The position numbers and the translations under genes were made by a program. A stretch of 64,000 bases of DNA, from positions 137,007,607-137,071,606 of the forward strand of contig NC_062218.1 in NCBI RefSeq assembly GCF_902686445.1, written 5' to 3'. The DNA is from Sciurus carolinensis (Eukaryota; Chordata; Mammalia; Rodentia; Sciuridae). The notes under the pieces were generated by a model, which did no database searches, was not told where the DNA came from, and worked only from the letters and a program-made list of their open reading frames with translations. This document shows positions 11,683 to 24,300 of the stretch, in pieces. Numbering within the stretch: the first letter of the stretch is position 1; each line of letters starts with the position of its first letter.

Positions 11683-12640
11683 AATTTCATTTTATTGTGG
11701 TAGAAGAACATATTTTGTACCACTCCCATTCTTTTAAGTTTATTGAACCTTATTTTCAGGTCTAGCATAAGATCCAACCTGGGAACATGTTCCATGAACA
11801 CTTGAGAAAAATGTACATTCTGCTGTCGATTGTGAGTGTTCTATAGAGGTGTTTTATTTGGTTTAAAGTTTTATCCAGGTCTTCTATTTCCTTGTTGATC
11901 TTCTTTCTAGTTGTTCTATCCCTTGTTTAAAGTAAGATACAGGAACCTCCAACTATTATGTTGAATTGTCTATTTTCCCCTTCACTTCTCAGTTTTTACA
12001 TCATGTATTTTAAAGCTCTGTTTGGTGCTTATATGTTTAAAATTGATAAATATTTTAGATAGATTAGCCCTTTCATCATCATAAAATACTCCTGTTTAGC
12101 TCTAACAATAGAGTTTTGCTTTAAACCGATCTTAGTGTAGTTACTTCAAGCTTTCTTATCATTCCTTTTTCCTCTTCTTTTACTTTCAACCTATTGAAAT
12201 CTTTTAATTTATACCATAGCTCCTATAAACAGTAAATACTGGAGTCTTTTTAAATATAACCTGACAGTTTCTGCCTTTTGACTGATTTTTTTATTGTTTA
12301 ATCCATTAACATTTAATCTTACTGATAATGAGTTGTTTTCTTACTGCTTTCACATTGTTCTCTTTGTCTTTGGTTTTCCACATTTTTACTACAATGTGTC
12401 TGGGTATGGATCTCTGTGTTTATACTGCTTGGAGTTTGTTGACTTTCTTGGATGTACTAACCAAATTTTTTCCTGCAGATTTAGAAATTTAGTCTTTAAC
12501 CCTTAATCCTTCAAATACCATTTTTCTCCTTTCTCTCTCTCACCTCCTTCTGGTACACCCCTTGTGTGTATGTGTATGTTTGTGTGCTTTCTGTGCCATA
12601 CATTTCTATGAGATTTTATTCATTGTTTTTCTGGTAAACT
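11683..12640 (-). repeat. ancient L1M, endonuclease/5' part
   Basis: The L1M continues with 'aaaatgtacattctgctgtc', 'cttctatttccttgttgatc', 'tctgccttttgactgat' and 'taatccattaacatttaatc', then a 5' portion with 'ctgcttggagtttgttgac' and 'tttctctctctcacctcc'. These are minus-strand L1 ORF2 N-terminal and more upstream segments. Decayed. Confidence 0.72.
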
Positions 12641-13529
12641 ACCTGGACTATGGTCTTGGTTGTTGCTTATATGGAGCTACCAGATTTCTCTAATCTCTTA
12701 CCACCAAACCTTCTCTTTTTTAAAAGCACCTTTATGAACTTCCCCATAATCTGTTCTATTTCAAGGAACTTCCTCTCACTCTGAGTTCTCCATTTTAAAG
12801 GCCTGTCTCTTCCCCTGGACAATCTTCAATCCACTGCTCCAGAGCCTGGGGTGGTGAGAATGATCCAATTCTCTCAGTGACACCCCTGGTTTATGAGCGG
12901 GATCCTGGGTGAGGACAATAGCTTCTGGTCATCTCAGCTTGCTTTACCCATCATAAAACCTCTAACCTATGAGTGAGCTGGGATGAGGGTAACTGGAATC
13001 CCCCTATCCTTAGGTCTTCCATTCCAGCAGTAGAATCTCTGTCCAATCAATCAGGACCTGATGGAAAACATGAGATTCAGATTCCTCAGCAGTATTCATC
13101 TGTAATTTAGTCTCTGCAACATGGATCAGGGAAAGGGGTGAGATGGCAGGCATCCTGTACTCCAAGGGATATTACAGACCTTGACAAGAAGTTGGAAGGA
13201 GGAAAACCTATCTCCTTGACAACCTCCATCCAGAGTGAAATTTCTTCACACTGAGCTGGTGTGGAGAGGAGGAGCAAGCAGGTCATGCATGGTTCAAGTT
13301 AGACACTTACTGTTCTTACTGAGACTTAGTGTGTTTTCTTTTAAAAATACTTCTTTCTGTGCCATTTGCCCTTTGGACAATTGGACAATTTCTAGGCACT
13401 TTCAGTTGTTGGGTGGGGGGCTGGATTTCATTTGCTTGTCACTTCACCGGTGATGATCATTTCTCTGGCAAGCAGGTCTACAAATCCTCATGCTGCCATT
13501 CCAGAAATGGAATCCATGTTTATTTTTAG
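12641..13529. other. unassigned sequence, possibly L1M 5' end
   Basis: Located where the 5'UTR/ORF1 of the minus-strand L1M would be expected, but I cannot match it with confidence. No gene or RNA seen. Open frames are short. Confidence 0.35.
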
Positions 13530-14060
13530 TCTACCCCAGATTTAATTTTATTTTTGTAAATGGTATAAAGTGAAACCAAATTTTATTATTTTTATATGAA
13601 TCCCAAATTGCACTAGCATCACTTATTGAACAGTCTGTGTTCCCCCAGAGATCATACCATCTCTGTCCTGTAACAACTGTCTGCATTCACAAGGACCTTT
13701 TGCAGAACTCTTTCTTCTGTTCAGTTGATCTGAGCACCAAAATCATGCTGTCTTAATTTCTAGAGTTTTGTAACAGGTTTTGATGCTGATAGGACAAGCC
13801 CTTATTCATTTTCTTCAAGAGCACTGTGGCTCTCCTTGGGTCTTCATACATTTGTATGGATTGTAGAATCAGTGTGTCAAGAGCATACACACAAGTGCTT
13901 GTACACACATGCCTGTTGGAAATTTGATTTGGATTGCATTGAATCTATAGGTCAATTCAGAGAGAACGAACGTTACATGACGGTGGCTTGCAGTTTGTGA
14001 ACATAATATATCTTTCCATTTTTTATGTCTGAATGTCAGTTGACACAGCAACATGGCTGC
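13530..14060 (-). repeat. ancient L1M fragment, ORF2
   Basis: Words such as 'gcactagcatcacttattga', 'tctgttcagttgatctgagc' and 'ggattgcattgaatctatag' are old L1 ORF2 read backwards. This repeats a part of ORF2 already present at 8600-9650, so it belongs to a separate insertion. Confidence 0.62.
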
Positions 14061-15026
14061 TCTCCTGGGCCACGGCTGTCACAGAAACATGGAACATTTT
14101 CTACTGTCTCTACTCTTTTCTCACAAGGGTTCATCTCACTTTAAATCATGTCAATGTAGGAAGAACAAATTAACCTTAGAGTCTAGTACTGATCCCAATA
14201 TGACAGGAAGCCAGAATTCTAGACAGAGAGGAAATTTCGGTAGCTGTCTCTAATGGATCAACTATACCCAACAGGAGCAAGACTAGAATAAGTCACATTT
14301 TCTTCACAAGGTAGAACCTACCTTAAAGCTCCTCCACCACTTCATACGACCAGTTTATTTTCTTTGATGCTTCTGCCAATGTTCCAGCTATTTTCTGACA
14401 ATGAGCAACTAGCATGAGGCTTTGCTGTTTCAGTCAAAACAGGAAAACCGTGATTGGGGGTCTTTAAAAATCGCTGCTATTACTTTCTTTTTATTGTTGT
14501 TGTTTTTCTGATTACAATGGCATTATGTATTATTTCCATAAATTTAGGAAACACAGAAAAACACGAAGGAGTAAAATAGAAGTTATTTACCATCAGAGAG
14601 AACCACAAATAACAGCATAGTGTATAACTTTGTAGAGTGTTTTTCTTTGTGTTCATACAACACATGCACTGGTTTTTCTCTTCCCCCCATCACCCCCAAA
14701 AAATAACACTTTAAAACCAATGTCTTCCCTCAAACCATCACTTTCGGGAGAAAAGGGTCTCCACCCAGATAGGTATTGGGTGCTCAGGAGATCACTACAG
14801 GATAAGAGTGCTGAGAATTAACTGTTTCAGGAAAGACAGAGGTGTCAAAGTTAAACAGCTAACCAGGTTATATGCCAGTTTGCTCATGGAAGCTAAACCA
14901 CAAGTTTTTTAATGATTGGCATGAATTTTATGCCCCCCAAGTTTCTGTCCAACTTTGAAATGTTGGGATTCCAAATTTCCCTTCCTAGTCTGTGCCTTGA
15001 TGCCCCCTAGGCCTAAATTGTTGAAA
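14061..15026. other. mostly single-copy, possible old L1 remnant at 14465-14690
   Basis: The sub-stretch 14465-14690 ('aaatttaggaaacacagaaa', 'ccatcagagagaaccacaaa') has the style of an old L1 3' remnant but is not secure. The remainder has nothing recognisable. Confidence 0.3.
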
Positions 15027-15906
15027 TAAAGGGTGTCTTGGTAAAGCTGGCTGCTGTAACAGAATACTATAGACTGGCTTGAAATAATGTATTTCTGATG
15101 GTTCTTGAGACTGGAAGTCGGGGAGCAAGGTGCTAGCAGTCTGGTGTCTGATGAGGGCTGTCTTCCTGGTTTACAGATAACGTCATCTCATTGTATTCTG
15201 AACAAATCTCTTGTTTTTGTTTGTTTGGTTTGTTTTTATTAGTGCATATACATAACAGTGGGACTCATTGCAACATACTCATGTATTCATATGACATAAT
15301 TTGCCTCCAATTCATTCCCCAGTACTTTCCTTCACCTCCCCTCCTTGCTCTCTGTTCCCCTTCCTCTACCCTTCTGATCTTCTTTCTCTTTATTTACATA
15401 TTTTTCATTGGTGCATTATAATTATATATAAAAGCAGGATTCATTGTGATACTTCATACATGCATGTGGCATAATTTGACCAACTTTAACCCCAGTTCTT
15501 CCCTTTCCTCCTTCCCTTCGTCCCCCTTGATTCCTTACCTCAAATCTACATCTCCCTCGTATTTTCACGCAATCCCTTTCATTTCATTCCTTTTTTCCTC
15601 TCTAGTTTTGGTGTGTGGGGAAAATCATTTGACCCTTGACTTTCTAAGTCTGGTTTATTTCACTTAACATGATGTTCTCCAGTTTCATCCATTTACCAGC
15701 AAATGACATAATTTCATTTTTCTTTATGGCTGAGTACAACTCCATTGTGTATACATATACCACCTTTTCTTTAGCCATTCAATAATTCCATTTGTGGGAA
15801 CTCCACTCACATTACCTAATTACCTCCCAAAGACCCTACCCACAAATACCATCACATTGGAGATTTGGATATGAGTTTTGAGAGACAAAATTCAGACAAC
15901 AGTTAA
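15027..15906 (-). mobile_element. MLT1-type MaLR LTR, split by an L1 insert
   Basis: The left piece (15027-15193) reads 'ggctgctgtaacagaatact', 'tagactggcttgaaataatg' and 'gtgtctgatgagggctgtc'. The right piece (15787-15906) reads 'cctaattacctcccaaagac', 'ccatcacattggagatttgg' and 'gagttttgagagacaaaatt'. These are successive parts of an MLT1 long terminal repeat on the minus strand. About 70 bases of the LTR middle seem missing. No internal retroviral coding part is present. Confidence 0.75.
15194..15786 (-). mobile_element. L1 3' fragment with duplicated 3'UTR units
   Basis: Two related 3'UTR-like units follow one another: 15222-15390 ('ttattagtgcatatacataa') and 15391-15560 ('tcattggtgcattataatta'). 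Then comes the ORF2 end ('tttatttcacttaacatgat', 'gttctccagtttcatccatt', 'tttatggctgagtacaactc'). It interrupts the MLT1 LTR. I could not find a clean target-site duplication. The double unit distinguishes this copy from the other L1 3' ends of the window. Confidence 0.75.
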
Positions 15907-17450
15907 GGAGCTTTTAGTTTAACTTTCCACTTAGAAAATTACTGATAGGGTTCATATTTAACAAGAATTGCCATGCTGTCACTATTTCCTCTAGATGGGG
16001 AGAGATTTAAGAGATCATTCTGTCTGCATGATTCTGTACTTCAGAGAAGAGATGGTGAATTCAGAACTTGTCTCTGGAAGGCCCCTTGTTCGAACCCTTC
16101 CCTCCTCCCTTCAGCTGTACCAGTGAAGTGAACTCTCATCCAGAAAGGAACACTTGGTGATGGGGCTAGTCAGCACAGGGTAGGGAACTTGGCAGATAGG
16201 GGTCCTCTTGACCTTCCCAGATCTAGGGAAGTCACCCTTTTAAAGTTACCTACCACCCAAGGCAAGGCAGCCCTGATTGACTTGGGCACAGGGACCATTT
16301 CAGGTCAGGTAGAGACAAGTGACTTGGCCCCTTCTGTCTGTGCTGCTGAGGATGGTTACTGTGGGGAGCCTAAGGGGAGAGACTTTCCATGCTTCCTGCT
16401 GGGAGGGGGATACTTCTTGAGCCCTTGAACAGCTGTGTAACCCAACACAGAAGAGAGTGTTGTGTGTAAGTAGAACCAGATGATGCTCATACTGAGACTC
16501 TGGGGGCCATTCACTGCTTGTGCTGGTCACCTACCCTAGTGTCTCACCTAAGGGCACTGTGGCCCCATCCTAGACTACATGGACTATGTTGTGATCAGAG
16601 CTTTCCAAAAAGAGAAAGTTGGGAATACAGGAGTCTGCCCCTGAATAGTTGCTCAGAATGGGGTCACACAACCAACCTGCTAAGGACCTCCTGAAGGATG
16701 GGGCCCATTCCAACTGGAGCAAAGTCGTGCATGGAAGATTCGGGTTCCCCTCAAAGGACTCAGACTACTACACTTCCATGTTTCCACTGGTGTATAAATC
16801 ATGGGAAGCCAGTGTAGTAGGCCATCACTATAGATCAGTTTGACCACAAAGCAGAATATTCTGGGTCATCTTTCCATGCTGGACTATTGCTTGTTCACAC
16901 TGATTCCCTCTGGCATGTGCACAAAGTCAGCCTCTTATTGTATAGACTGCTTATTGCACAACCAACCATGAGGTGCTCTTACAGATTTCACATTATCACT
17001 CTCAGAGATAACGCAAAGAAATCATCCCTAAATCAAACTTTTCCAGTATAACTCCCCAAGGCCCAATATTTAAGATGTTGGCCATGGCCCCCCACACACA
17101 ACAAATGGGTCACCCTGGAAAGGCAACGGGTTGGCGGGTGTCAGCTTGGATCTCAGTGGTTGTTTGTTACAGAGCCACGAATGTCAGCTTCTCCCCATGG
17201 GAAGTCAAATTTCCACCATAATCTCAAATGCAGATTTCTGACATGCAGAGGTCTGCTGAAAGCAGGGAAGCAAAGGCCGTTCTAAATGCCCCAAGCCATA
17301 ACCCCGGGTAAAGGATGCTAATGCCATGGCACCCACCTTTCACTCCAACTGGTTTCATTATTCCCACTTTGTCACTTAGAACAGGTCCAGAGTGAAGCGG
17401 CATCTTTATAATTGCATGCCATGGTTTTTGTCACCTTTAAAATTTCCTGC
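15907..17450. other. single-copy sequence
   Basis: No gene, RNA or named repeat. Frames of 60-80 codons are at chance level. Confidence 0.5.
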
Positions 17451-17451
17451 A

Positions 17452-17545
17452 AGCCTCCAAATATAGCTCCATGGTAGAGTGCTTGCCTAGAGTGCTTGAG
17501 GCCCTGGGTTCCATTTCCAGCTCCCACTGGGGAAAAAAAAAAAGT
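17452..17545 (+). mobile_element. ID SINE, 5' end degraded
   Basis: 'atagctccatggtagagtg', 'cttgcctagagtgcttgagg', 'ccctgggttccatttccag' followed by an 11-base A run. A-box and B-box regions are both recognisable. Confidence 0.75.
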
Positions 17546-20250
17546 TCCTGAAAAGAAGTCTGGAAGTTGGGTTCTTGCTGGCTCCAGGACAAGTGGTTGA
17601 AGGGCCTGGCAGATGGTGACCAGGAGGCCTGAGCAATGACCTGGCCCTCACTGGGACCCCTTCAGTGGAAGAGACACCCTCATTGAGTACAGCTAGACGC
17701 TAAGAGGAGCTCAGTGTTCTGTCCTTATCAATACATGTTTAGGGGGATTCTGATAGGTCGGTGACCTCCAGGGGTGAAAACTGGGATGATCTTGCAGTCT
17801 AGAAACTTTATCCCATAGGACATTTAAAAAAAAAAAAAATCTCTACTGGTTCTCATATCCTGCCTGAAGCATCTTCCTGGCAGGAAAAATGAGAAGAGTC
17901 TCCAAAGCTGAAGGCCTGTCACCTGGAAGCTGGATGGAGTGTATTCAGCCCTAGCAGACAGATGTTGGACCTGTGGGTGGGTGACAGGGTGTTGATTCCA
18001 AATGCCCTGCTTGTCTGTGTCATGAATTTTCACTCCTCCCCTCTGCAAGCAGTTTCCACCACACAAGGGTGAGCTTTCCAATAGCTGGGGCCGTCAGTTC
18101 TCAGGCCACTGTCTTCCTGGTGAAGCAGTGGGCTGTCTGTCCCTGGGGCTGTACAAGTCGAGGCTGCAAGGCAGCAGTAGTCAGGGAATTGGGGAGGAGT
18201 GTCTGCCCTGGAGGAAGGAACAATGATGAGGATACTGTCCGGCTCCAGTGAACACTGTTGGTATCTCAGTATTTTTCAAGCCCCAAGTCGGTTTATTTCA
18301 ACAACACTCCTATTACCAAGGACGCCCAGTGATGGGTGCAACCATCTTCCCATCACATTTCCAAGGCGAAGATGACATTTCCGTGTCCTCTAGCTCATAT
18401 TTATGCACACGAGTCAGCTGCCACATTCTGTAATACTCTGCAGGCTCTTCGAACAGGTATGGAGGCCTTTTTCCCTGGGGGAAGTTCTTGTGCTATGCAG
18501 AAAAGAGACAGCCCCGCTCTGAGAACACCCAGCAGCTTCTCACCTCCCAGACAAGTCTGTCCTTCCACCAGGAGGTAGTCCTTTCCTCTCTGTAGCCCTG
18601 TGGTCCTCCTCCCTCATGTCTTCTTTTTCCATCGTGGGGGTTTTAGAGACATTAGCCCTTGATTTTAAATTTTACAAGAACCACTTGGGAGAGTGTCCTC
18701 AGGAGCAGATGTCAGGACAGCCACCTACTCTGAGGTCATCTGCTGCAGCCCCAGAATGTGGGTGGAGCTTATGTGGCGGAGTGGATGCCCAATCCAGGTG
18801 AGGTGGACTCATCTCGCCACGCCCCCAGGCTGGCTTCACTGATGCCTGGCGGTGGTTTTCCTCTGAGTGAGTCCCTGGGCACTCAGGCTGCTGGGCCCTG
18901 TCCCTACTTGGGCACAGCTTGCTGACATTACCTGAAGCCACCCAGGCATCCACAGAGTCAGGCTTTATGCTGAACCAGAGAAGTAGGCAATGCATTTCTA
19001 ATGACCGACCTAATGTCAAAGCTCATTTCTATGCTGGGGCCCAATTTATACTCATCCTACATCTAAGAAAGAGCAACCTCTTTTCCCCGGAGTAACTCAG
19101 CATCCAGCCTCCCCTCTTCTTCCGAACTCCTCAAATTCTTTCCTCTTCCTTGTTCCTAAAACCGCTACCTTTTCTCTGAGGGTGAGGGTGGTCTGACCTC
19201 TTGCTTATTTTCGGTTAGGAGACCCCCACCCCAACCTCCTACCTCCCACAGCACGGCCTCAGCTCTCATGCCCCATCTTGAGCTGGTTGGACAAAGGACT
19301 AACCCTGAGCCTTCCCAATAGACCAGCCTCCCTAATTCTGTGCTGCCCCTGATCTCACACTCCTCTGCAAGCCTCTGGTCATGCTCCTGGCCTTGCACCT
19401 GGCTTGCCCTGGCCATGCACCTATCCTGCCTCTCCTCAGGGCTGGGACAGGGCTTCTCTTCATTCAAATGTCCTCTACCAGGTTTGCTGGGGGCCTATGG
19501 CTTCCTCTTCAAAACTCAGAACCCTCTCCTAGAGATAGGCTCCTTAAATAGAATGATCCAGATGAGTCTCTGGCAGCACTGGCATCAGGATCAAATACCA
19601 AGTGAAAGGACCATCTCTGACAAAGCCACAGAGCTGAAATGGTCAGTCTCAGTCCCTGTCACTCTGTCTATTGCCCGGCCACCAACCATGGCTGCCATGA
19701 TCCAAGTTTCCATCTCTTTCACTTGGTCCCAGACTGGGAACCCTGGGCAGAAACCAATCCTCTCCTATACCCAGGAGGACTCTGAGCCTCATCAGGGCAG
19801 ACAGAAAATAGGGTATGATTCATGATGAGGACCATGATGCTCTGACTACACACACAGGGCAGTTCAAAAGAGACAAACAGTGAGAGCAGGAAGCTTCCCT
19901 AAGGAAGGGGATTGGACCCCAGCTTGGCTATGTAGAGAGGCGGGCTGCTAGACAAGACCCAGCTCATCCGTAGAGCCTCACTGTCACCTGGGGAAGAGAG
20001 GCAGGTGCTCCTCTACCTGCATCAAAGCTTAGCTGTCCTCTGTCCTCTGCCACAGGGATGCCTCAGCTGCAGGACTTTCCAGAGAGGGAGCCTCACTGCT
20101 GAGTCCAGTGGCCACATGATGAACTCCACCCAGGAAATCCAATAGCACAAGTGTGTTGACCCTTATGGTGCCATTTCAGGTCCACTGTACCTGCTGGAGT
20201 CTCTAAACTCACATCATGTAGGAGATAACCTCCTGTCAGGATGAGTCTGC
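17546..20250. other. single-copy sequence
   Basis: 2.7 kb with no repeat I can name apart from a short A run at about 17825-17838. The frame at 19340-19825 (161 codons, +) has no recognisable domain, splice context or start context. Confidence 0.5.
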
Positions 20251-20341
20251 CTAAGCTTACTCTCCACAAGAAGCTTAGTCTTCTGAGCCTAAGGGCCAGT
20301 TCCTAAGTTGAGCTCAGTCTAAGCTGAGCTCCTTGTGGAGA
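20251..20341. repeat. cluster of nested inverted repeats
   Basis: CTAAGCTT (20251-20258) pairs with AAGCTTAG (20271-20278). GAGCTCAG (20310-20317) pairs with CTGAGCTC (20324-20331). TCTCCACAAG (20261-20270) pairs with CTTGTGGAGA (20332-20341). All three pairs are exact. The last encloses the second, so the segment can fold as nested stems. Confidence 0.6.
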
Positions 20342-20344
20342 ATG

Positions 20345-20550
20345 AGAAGCAGGTCAGCATAGTGGAAAAGGATGTGTTGGCCTGGGTGCCAGAGTTGGTG
20401 TTCTGACCTCACTAGGCTGTGACTTTGAGCCAACCTGACCTCCCACCCTGTCCCTTGCCAGGTGACCTCACTCTTCTGTGCAATGAGGGGGTCAGCCTGA
20501 CTTTTTCTCAGTCCCCTTCCTACTGGGGCACCCCATGACTCTGCTGGAAG
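20345..20550 (+). repeat. MIR SINE
   Basis: MIR order is clear: 'aggtcagcatagtggaaaag', 'gcctgggtgccagagttgg', 'aggctgtgactttgagccaa', 'ctcttctgtgcaatgagggg' and 'ccatgactctgctgg'. It covers the tRNA-like head, core and part of the 3' end. Confidence 0.72.
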
Positions 20551-21602
20551 AGGCATTAGACATTTTTGTGTGGGTCTCAGTCCAGGTTCTGCTGAGGAGT
20601 CATGGGAGCAATGAGTTCAAATAGACAGTTAACAGAGGGACTGCATGTACTGTGAATTAGCAAGACACCAGTTGCCAACACAGCAACTTGCATAATAGAC
20701 TTCTTTTTTTATCATGAGGTATGGTTCTCTTTAGCCAAGTATTAAATGCCAGATAGACAGCGAACTTTGGAAGACAAACAGGAATTAACATGAACAAGAA
20801 AAGATCAGGCTTGGGTAACTTTGGAGGCTGGTGGCATTCTGCAGGACTCATGTGAGTGTGGAGCCCAAGCCAACCTGAGAAGAGCCCACAGCTTCATCCC
20901 TTCATCTGCTGGGACACTCAGCTGCATTTGCTCAAGGTTGGCTTTCCCCACCATGAGAACCGAATCCCTGAAGTACCACCTCCTGGAAAATCCCCCTTTG
21001 CAGAAAAGACCAGCTGGCACCAGGAAAAATCTGGGCCTGCCAACTAATCGTCACTCAACGAAATAAAGTGATCAGAATGGGTCAGGTGATAGGCCAACAG
21101 CATGTCACAGTTGTGAACAAGGAGAGGACCTAGTGGACTTGGTGGTCCAGATACATCTGACAGGCCATTTTGACAGATACATCTGACAGAAAGGCCAGGA
21201 GGCTAGCTTGCAGAGTCCTTCTTCATGGTTCTTGTTTGATAAGTGATTGTTCTGGGCACAGGGAAGCCATGTGCATGTGATACATTGCCTAGGGAACTTG
21301 TCTGGGCATTAGAAACCCAAGTTCTCCCTGGCTTTCCCTCCTACACTCTGAACCTCAACTTCCACATTTAAGTGGTCTCCAAGACCACCCTCACTTAAGA
21401 CACCCACTGTTCAATAACTTGCAGGACTCAGAAAGGCCTTCACAGCCATCGTTGTAGTTGATTACAGTTCAAGGATGCACTAGAAGTAGCAGAGAAAAGA
21501 CGTGCTTAGGGCAGAGCCAGGAGAGTTCCAGGCTCAGAGCTTCCACACAGCCCTCCAGTGGAGTTGAACAGTACTTGCTCTTCCCAGCAATGGTTGTGAC
21601 AA
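20551..21602. other. single-copy sequence
   Basis: No gene or named repeat. The 16-base phrase CAGATACATCTGACAG occurs at about 21149 and again at about 21175, a local direct duplication. Confidence 0.5.
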
Positions 21603-21979
21603 TACAGTAGTCTCTTGATATTCATATTTTCATAGTCCATGGTTTCTGTTCCCTGCAGTTAACTGTGGCCTGAAAATATTAAATAGAAAATTTCATAAGT
21701 GAACTACCTGTAAGTTTTAAATTTGTGCCACTTTGAGTACCAGGATAAAATCTCATGATAGCCTGCTCCATCCTCCCCAGAAGATGAATCATCCTTTTGT
21801 GCAATGCATCCACACTGTATATGCTACCTGCCTGTTAGTCACTTAGGAGCTTTCTCGGTTATCAGATTGACTGTCGTAGTTTTAAAATGCTTGTATATGA
21901 GGTTTGGTATTATCCAGAGTTTCAGACATCCACTGGGAGTGTTAGAACCTATCACCAGCACATCAGGTAGACTATAGTA
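21603..21979. mobile_element. Tigger-type (TcMar) non-autonomous DNA transposon
   Basis: Begins TA-CAGTAGTC and ends GACTATAG-TA, giving short inverted ends next to TA dinucleotides as expected for Tc1/mariner elements. Internal words 'ggcctgaaaatattaaatag', 'gcaatgcatccacactgtat', 'gttagtcacttaggagcttt' and 'cggttatcagattgactgtc' follow the Tigger MITE pattern. At about 375 bases it has no transposase and is an old immobile copy. Confidence 0.82.
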
Positions 21980-23705
21980 AACATGGGGTACTGCCAAACA
22001 GGTTCACTCATCTGAGCCTTGGTATCCAAAGATGATATTGGAGCTCAGCCTCATAGATGTGACTGAGTATCCACATGTCTCACCTCAGTCTCTGGCCCCT
22101 TCAGAGGTTGATCTAGCATTATGTGGTCCATGCCCCCACTGTAAATCACATTATTAGATAGACTTCATGTCATGGCCCAAAGCCCCAAGGTAAACAGAGA
22201 TACTCTGATCAGGTAGCACATTTCAAGTGCTTATCAATCACCTTCCAGGTGCCAAGAGCAAAAGCCAGACCTCTTCTTGGGCAAGATTAATCCACCCAAG
22301 GTAGGACTGCAAGAGATAGTCTCCTGGCTCCTTCAAGGCCTCAGACACCAAGAGATCCTGCTTGTTGGGCCGGGGTTTATCAGCCAGCAGCAGAGCATGG
22401 AGAACAAGGTTCCACCTGACTAGCCAAAAAAAATGTAAAGTTGTGTTCAGTTTCTCTTCAGGTACATCCATATCACCAGTGGAAACTGTTCGATTTGTTC
22501 TCTCCCAAGGATCATAGCTGGCAGACTCTTTAAAACCATTAGACTTAATTTCCTTTTGACTCTCCCCATGTTTGATTCTGAACTCTTGGTGTGGTCTACT
22601 GCAGAAAACCCCACAGCGGCAGGGAAATCTGCCTCCCCATACTTCCTAACATCTTTCACCCTCAAGGTGGGGCCAGGAGAAAAAGCATGGCTGAGCACTG
22701 GCTGCTCAACTGGCTCTGCTGACTGCAGGTAGAGATCTGGGACAAAGTGTTCATGGAAGAACGTCACATGCTGCAGTGGCAAAATCACTTCACACTGTCA
22801 TCCTAAAAACCCAGGATCTGATTAGAACAGGATGCTTTGATTGGATTCCAAGAATACTTCTGAGAAGGAAGCATTCCCTTATTTACCTGAGGGCTGCAGG
22901 GAGATGTCCTGGGCCAAATATTGCCACGTTATTTCAGAGTTAACACATCCAAAACCTATACACTTTCAGATTTGCTGAAAAACAGTTTCATTCCACTCTG
23001 GGGCTTTAGACACGAATCTTAGACCTGAGGAAGCCGAAGTGCTGGCTGAGTTGAGTCTTTGCTGTCTGCAGGGTGACGGGTTCCGGGCATCCTGGTGCCC
23101 ACTCCTTCCTCGCTGCTTTAAGCTCGTCAGTTGAATCTGTGTCATCCCTTGTCAGCCCTGAGCTGAGCTCTTCCAGGAAAGAAGATTTGCTGTCCTCAAC
23201 CTAAGAATACCCCCCAAGAGCTAACACAGAGTCCTCCTGAGGACAGGCCTGCCCAGGGAGGGTTCTGAATCATGGGGGCGTCTCTCTCTTGTCCTGATAC
23301 TGTTCAACTTCAACATTTCAATACAAATCCAAGTTTAAATGTATGATTGAACAGTTTTAGGATGCCCTGCACCAAAAAAATTAAGGGAATTTTTTTTTTA
23401 GTAAGATTGATTTTTAAATAGGCCTAAGTTCAAAACTTTTGCTATCAAAATGGTTTCATTACTATAAACCGTGTAAGAAACTTCTGGGTTAGCCCCTTGC
23501 TGTTGATTTGGCTGAGTAACTGCAGTGAGTTCAAATTCCAGGTGCTGGGTTTCATCTGGCTTCCTGTGTCATGGGATCATGTGCAAGTGGCCCTCCAAGA
23601 AGGTGAGAAAAGGAACGTGAGAAAACCCGTAGAAGGAAGTATGCAGTGATCAGAGAGGAGTCTGAATTATGAGATTATTTTTTTATCAAGATCACTATGA
23701 CTTTC
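21980..23705. other. single-copy sequence
   Basis: No coding exon or repeat recognised. The minus-strand frame 22447-22788 has no domain signature. Confidence 0.5.
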
Positions 23706-23709
23706 TGCT

Positions 23710-24300
23710 AGTTAACATTTATTAAGGACCCTCTGTGTTCCTGTGACTGTGACAAGCCCTCAGGGTACGGCGGTGACCTTGTCCGACTGCAGCCCTCCCT
23801 CAAGGTGTCTGCATGTGAGAGTGAGGGAGAGAATTAACAGGTCTAGATGAGTATGACAAATGATAAAGACTAAAAGAAAAGTGAGCAGGGCGTTGTCTGA
23901 ATGGCAAGGGGAGCCCAGGAAGGTTTCCAAGGGACATCTTTTGACCAATGTTCTCAGATGTCAGCTGAGAGCTGCATTAAGGAGGAGGCAGCTGTGCCAA
24001 CATCTGGGGAAAGAGAGATCCAAGCTAAGGCTTAGCATGCGCACAGGTCCTGAGACCAAAAGGAGCGTGGCATGTTCAAAGTGGCATGCAAAGGCCACCA
24101 TGTCTGTAGCATCAGAAGTGATATGAAGGGTGATGGAAGAGGAGGGTGGGAAAGAGCTGGGAGCCTAAGATGGGGCATGGTAGACCCTGGTAAGTAGTCT
24201 GGGAGCAGGCCCTGTCTGAAAGGCATGGGAAAAGATCTGAAGACTAAGCCCAAACCCTTCAATGGGGTCCTGCCAGACCTGGGGTTACCAGCCTGGGAGA
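23710..24300 (-). repeat. L2-like ancient repeat
   Basis: The word order 'aacatttattaaggaccctc', 'gagtatgacaaatgataaag', 'ccaggaaggtttccaaggg', 'agatgtcagctgagagctgc', 'acatctggggaaagagagat' and 'gcatgcgcacaggtcctgag' follows the common old mammalian L2-type consensus in reverse. The family assignment is approximate and divergence is high. Confidence 0.42.

Noticed and set aside
11782..11793. GGAACATGTTCC as a p53 or steroid-receptor element
   Set aside because: Only one p53 half-site, and the spacing is wrong for a receptor inverted repeat. It lies within decayed L1M.
19340..19825. 161-codon plus-strand frame
   Set aside because: No recognisable family, no conserved motif, no splice or start context that supports an exon.
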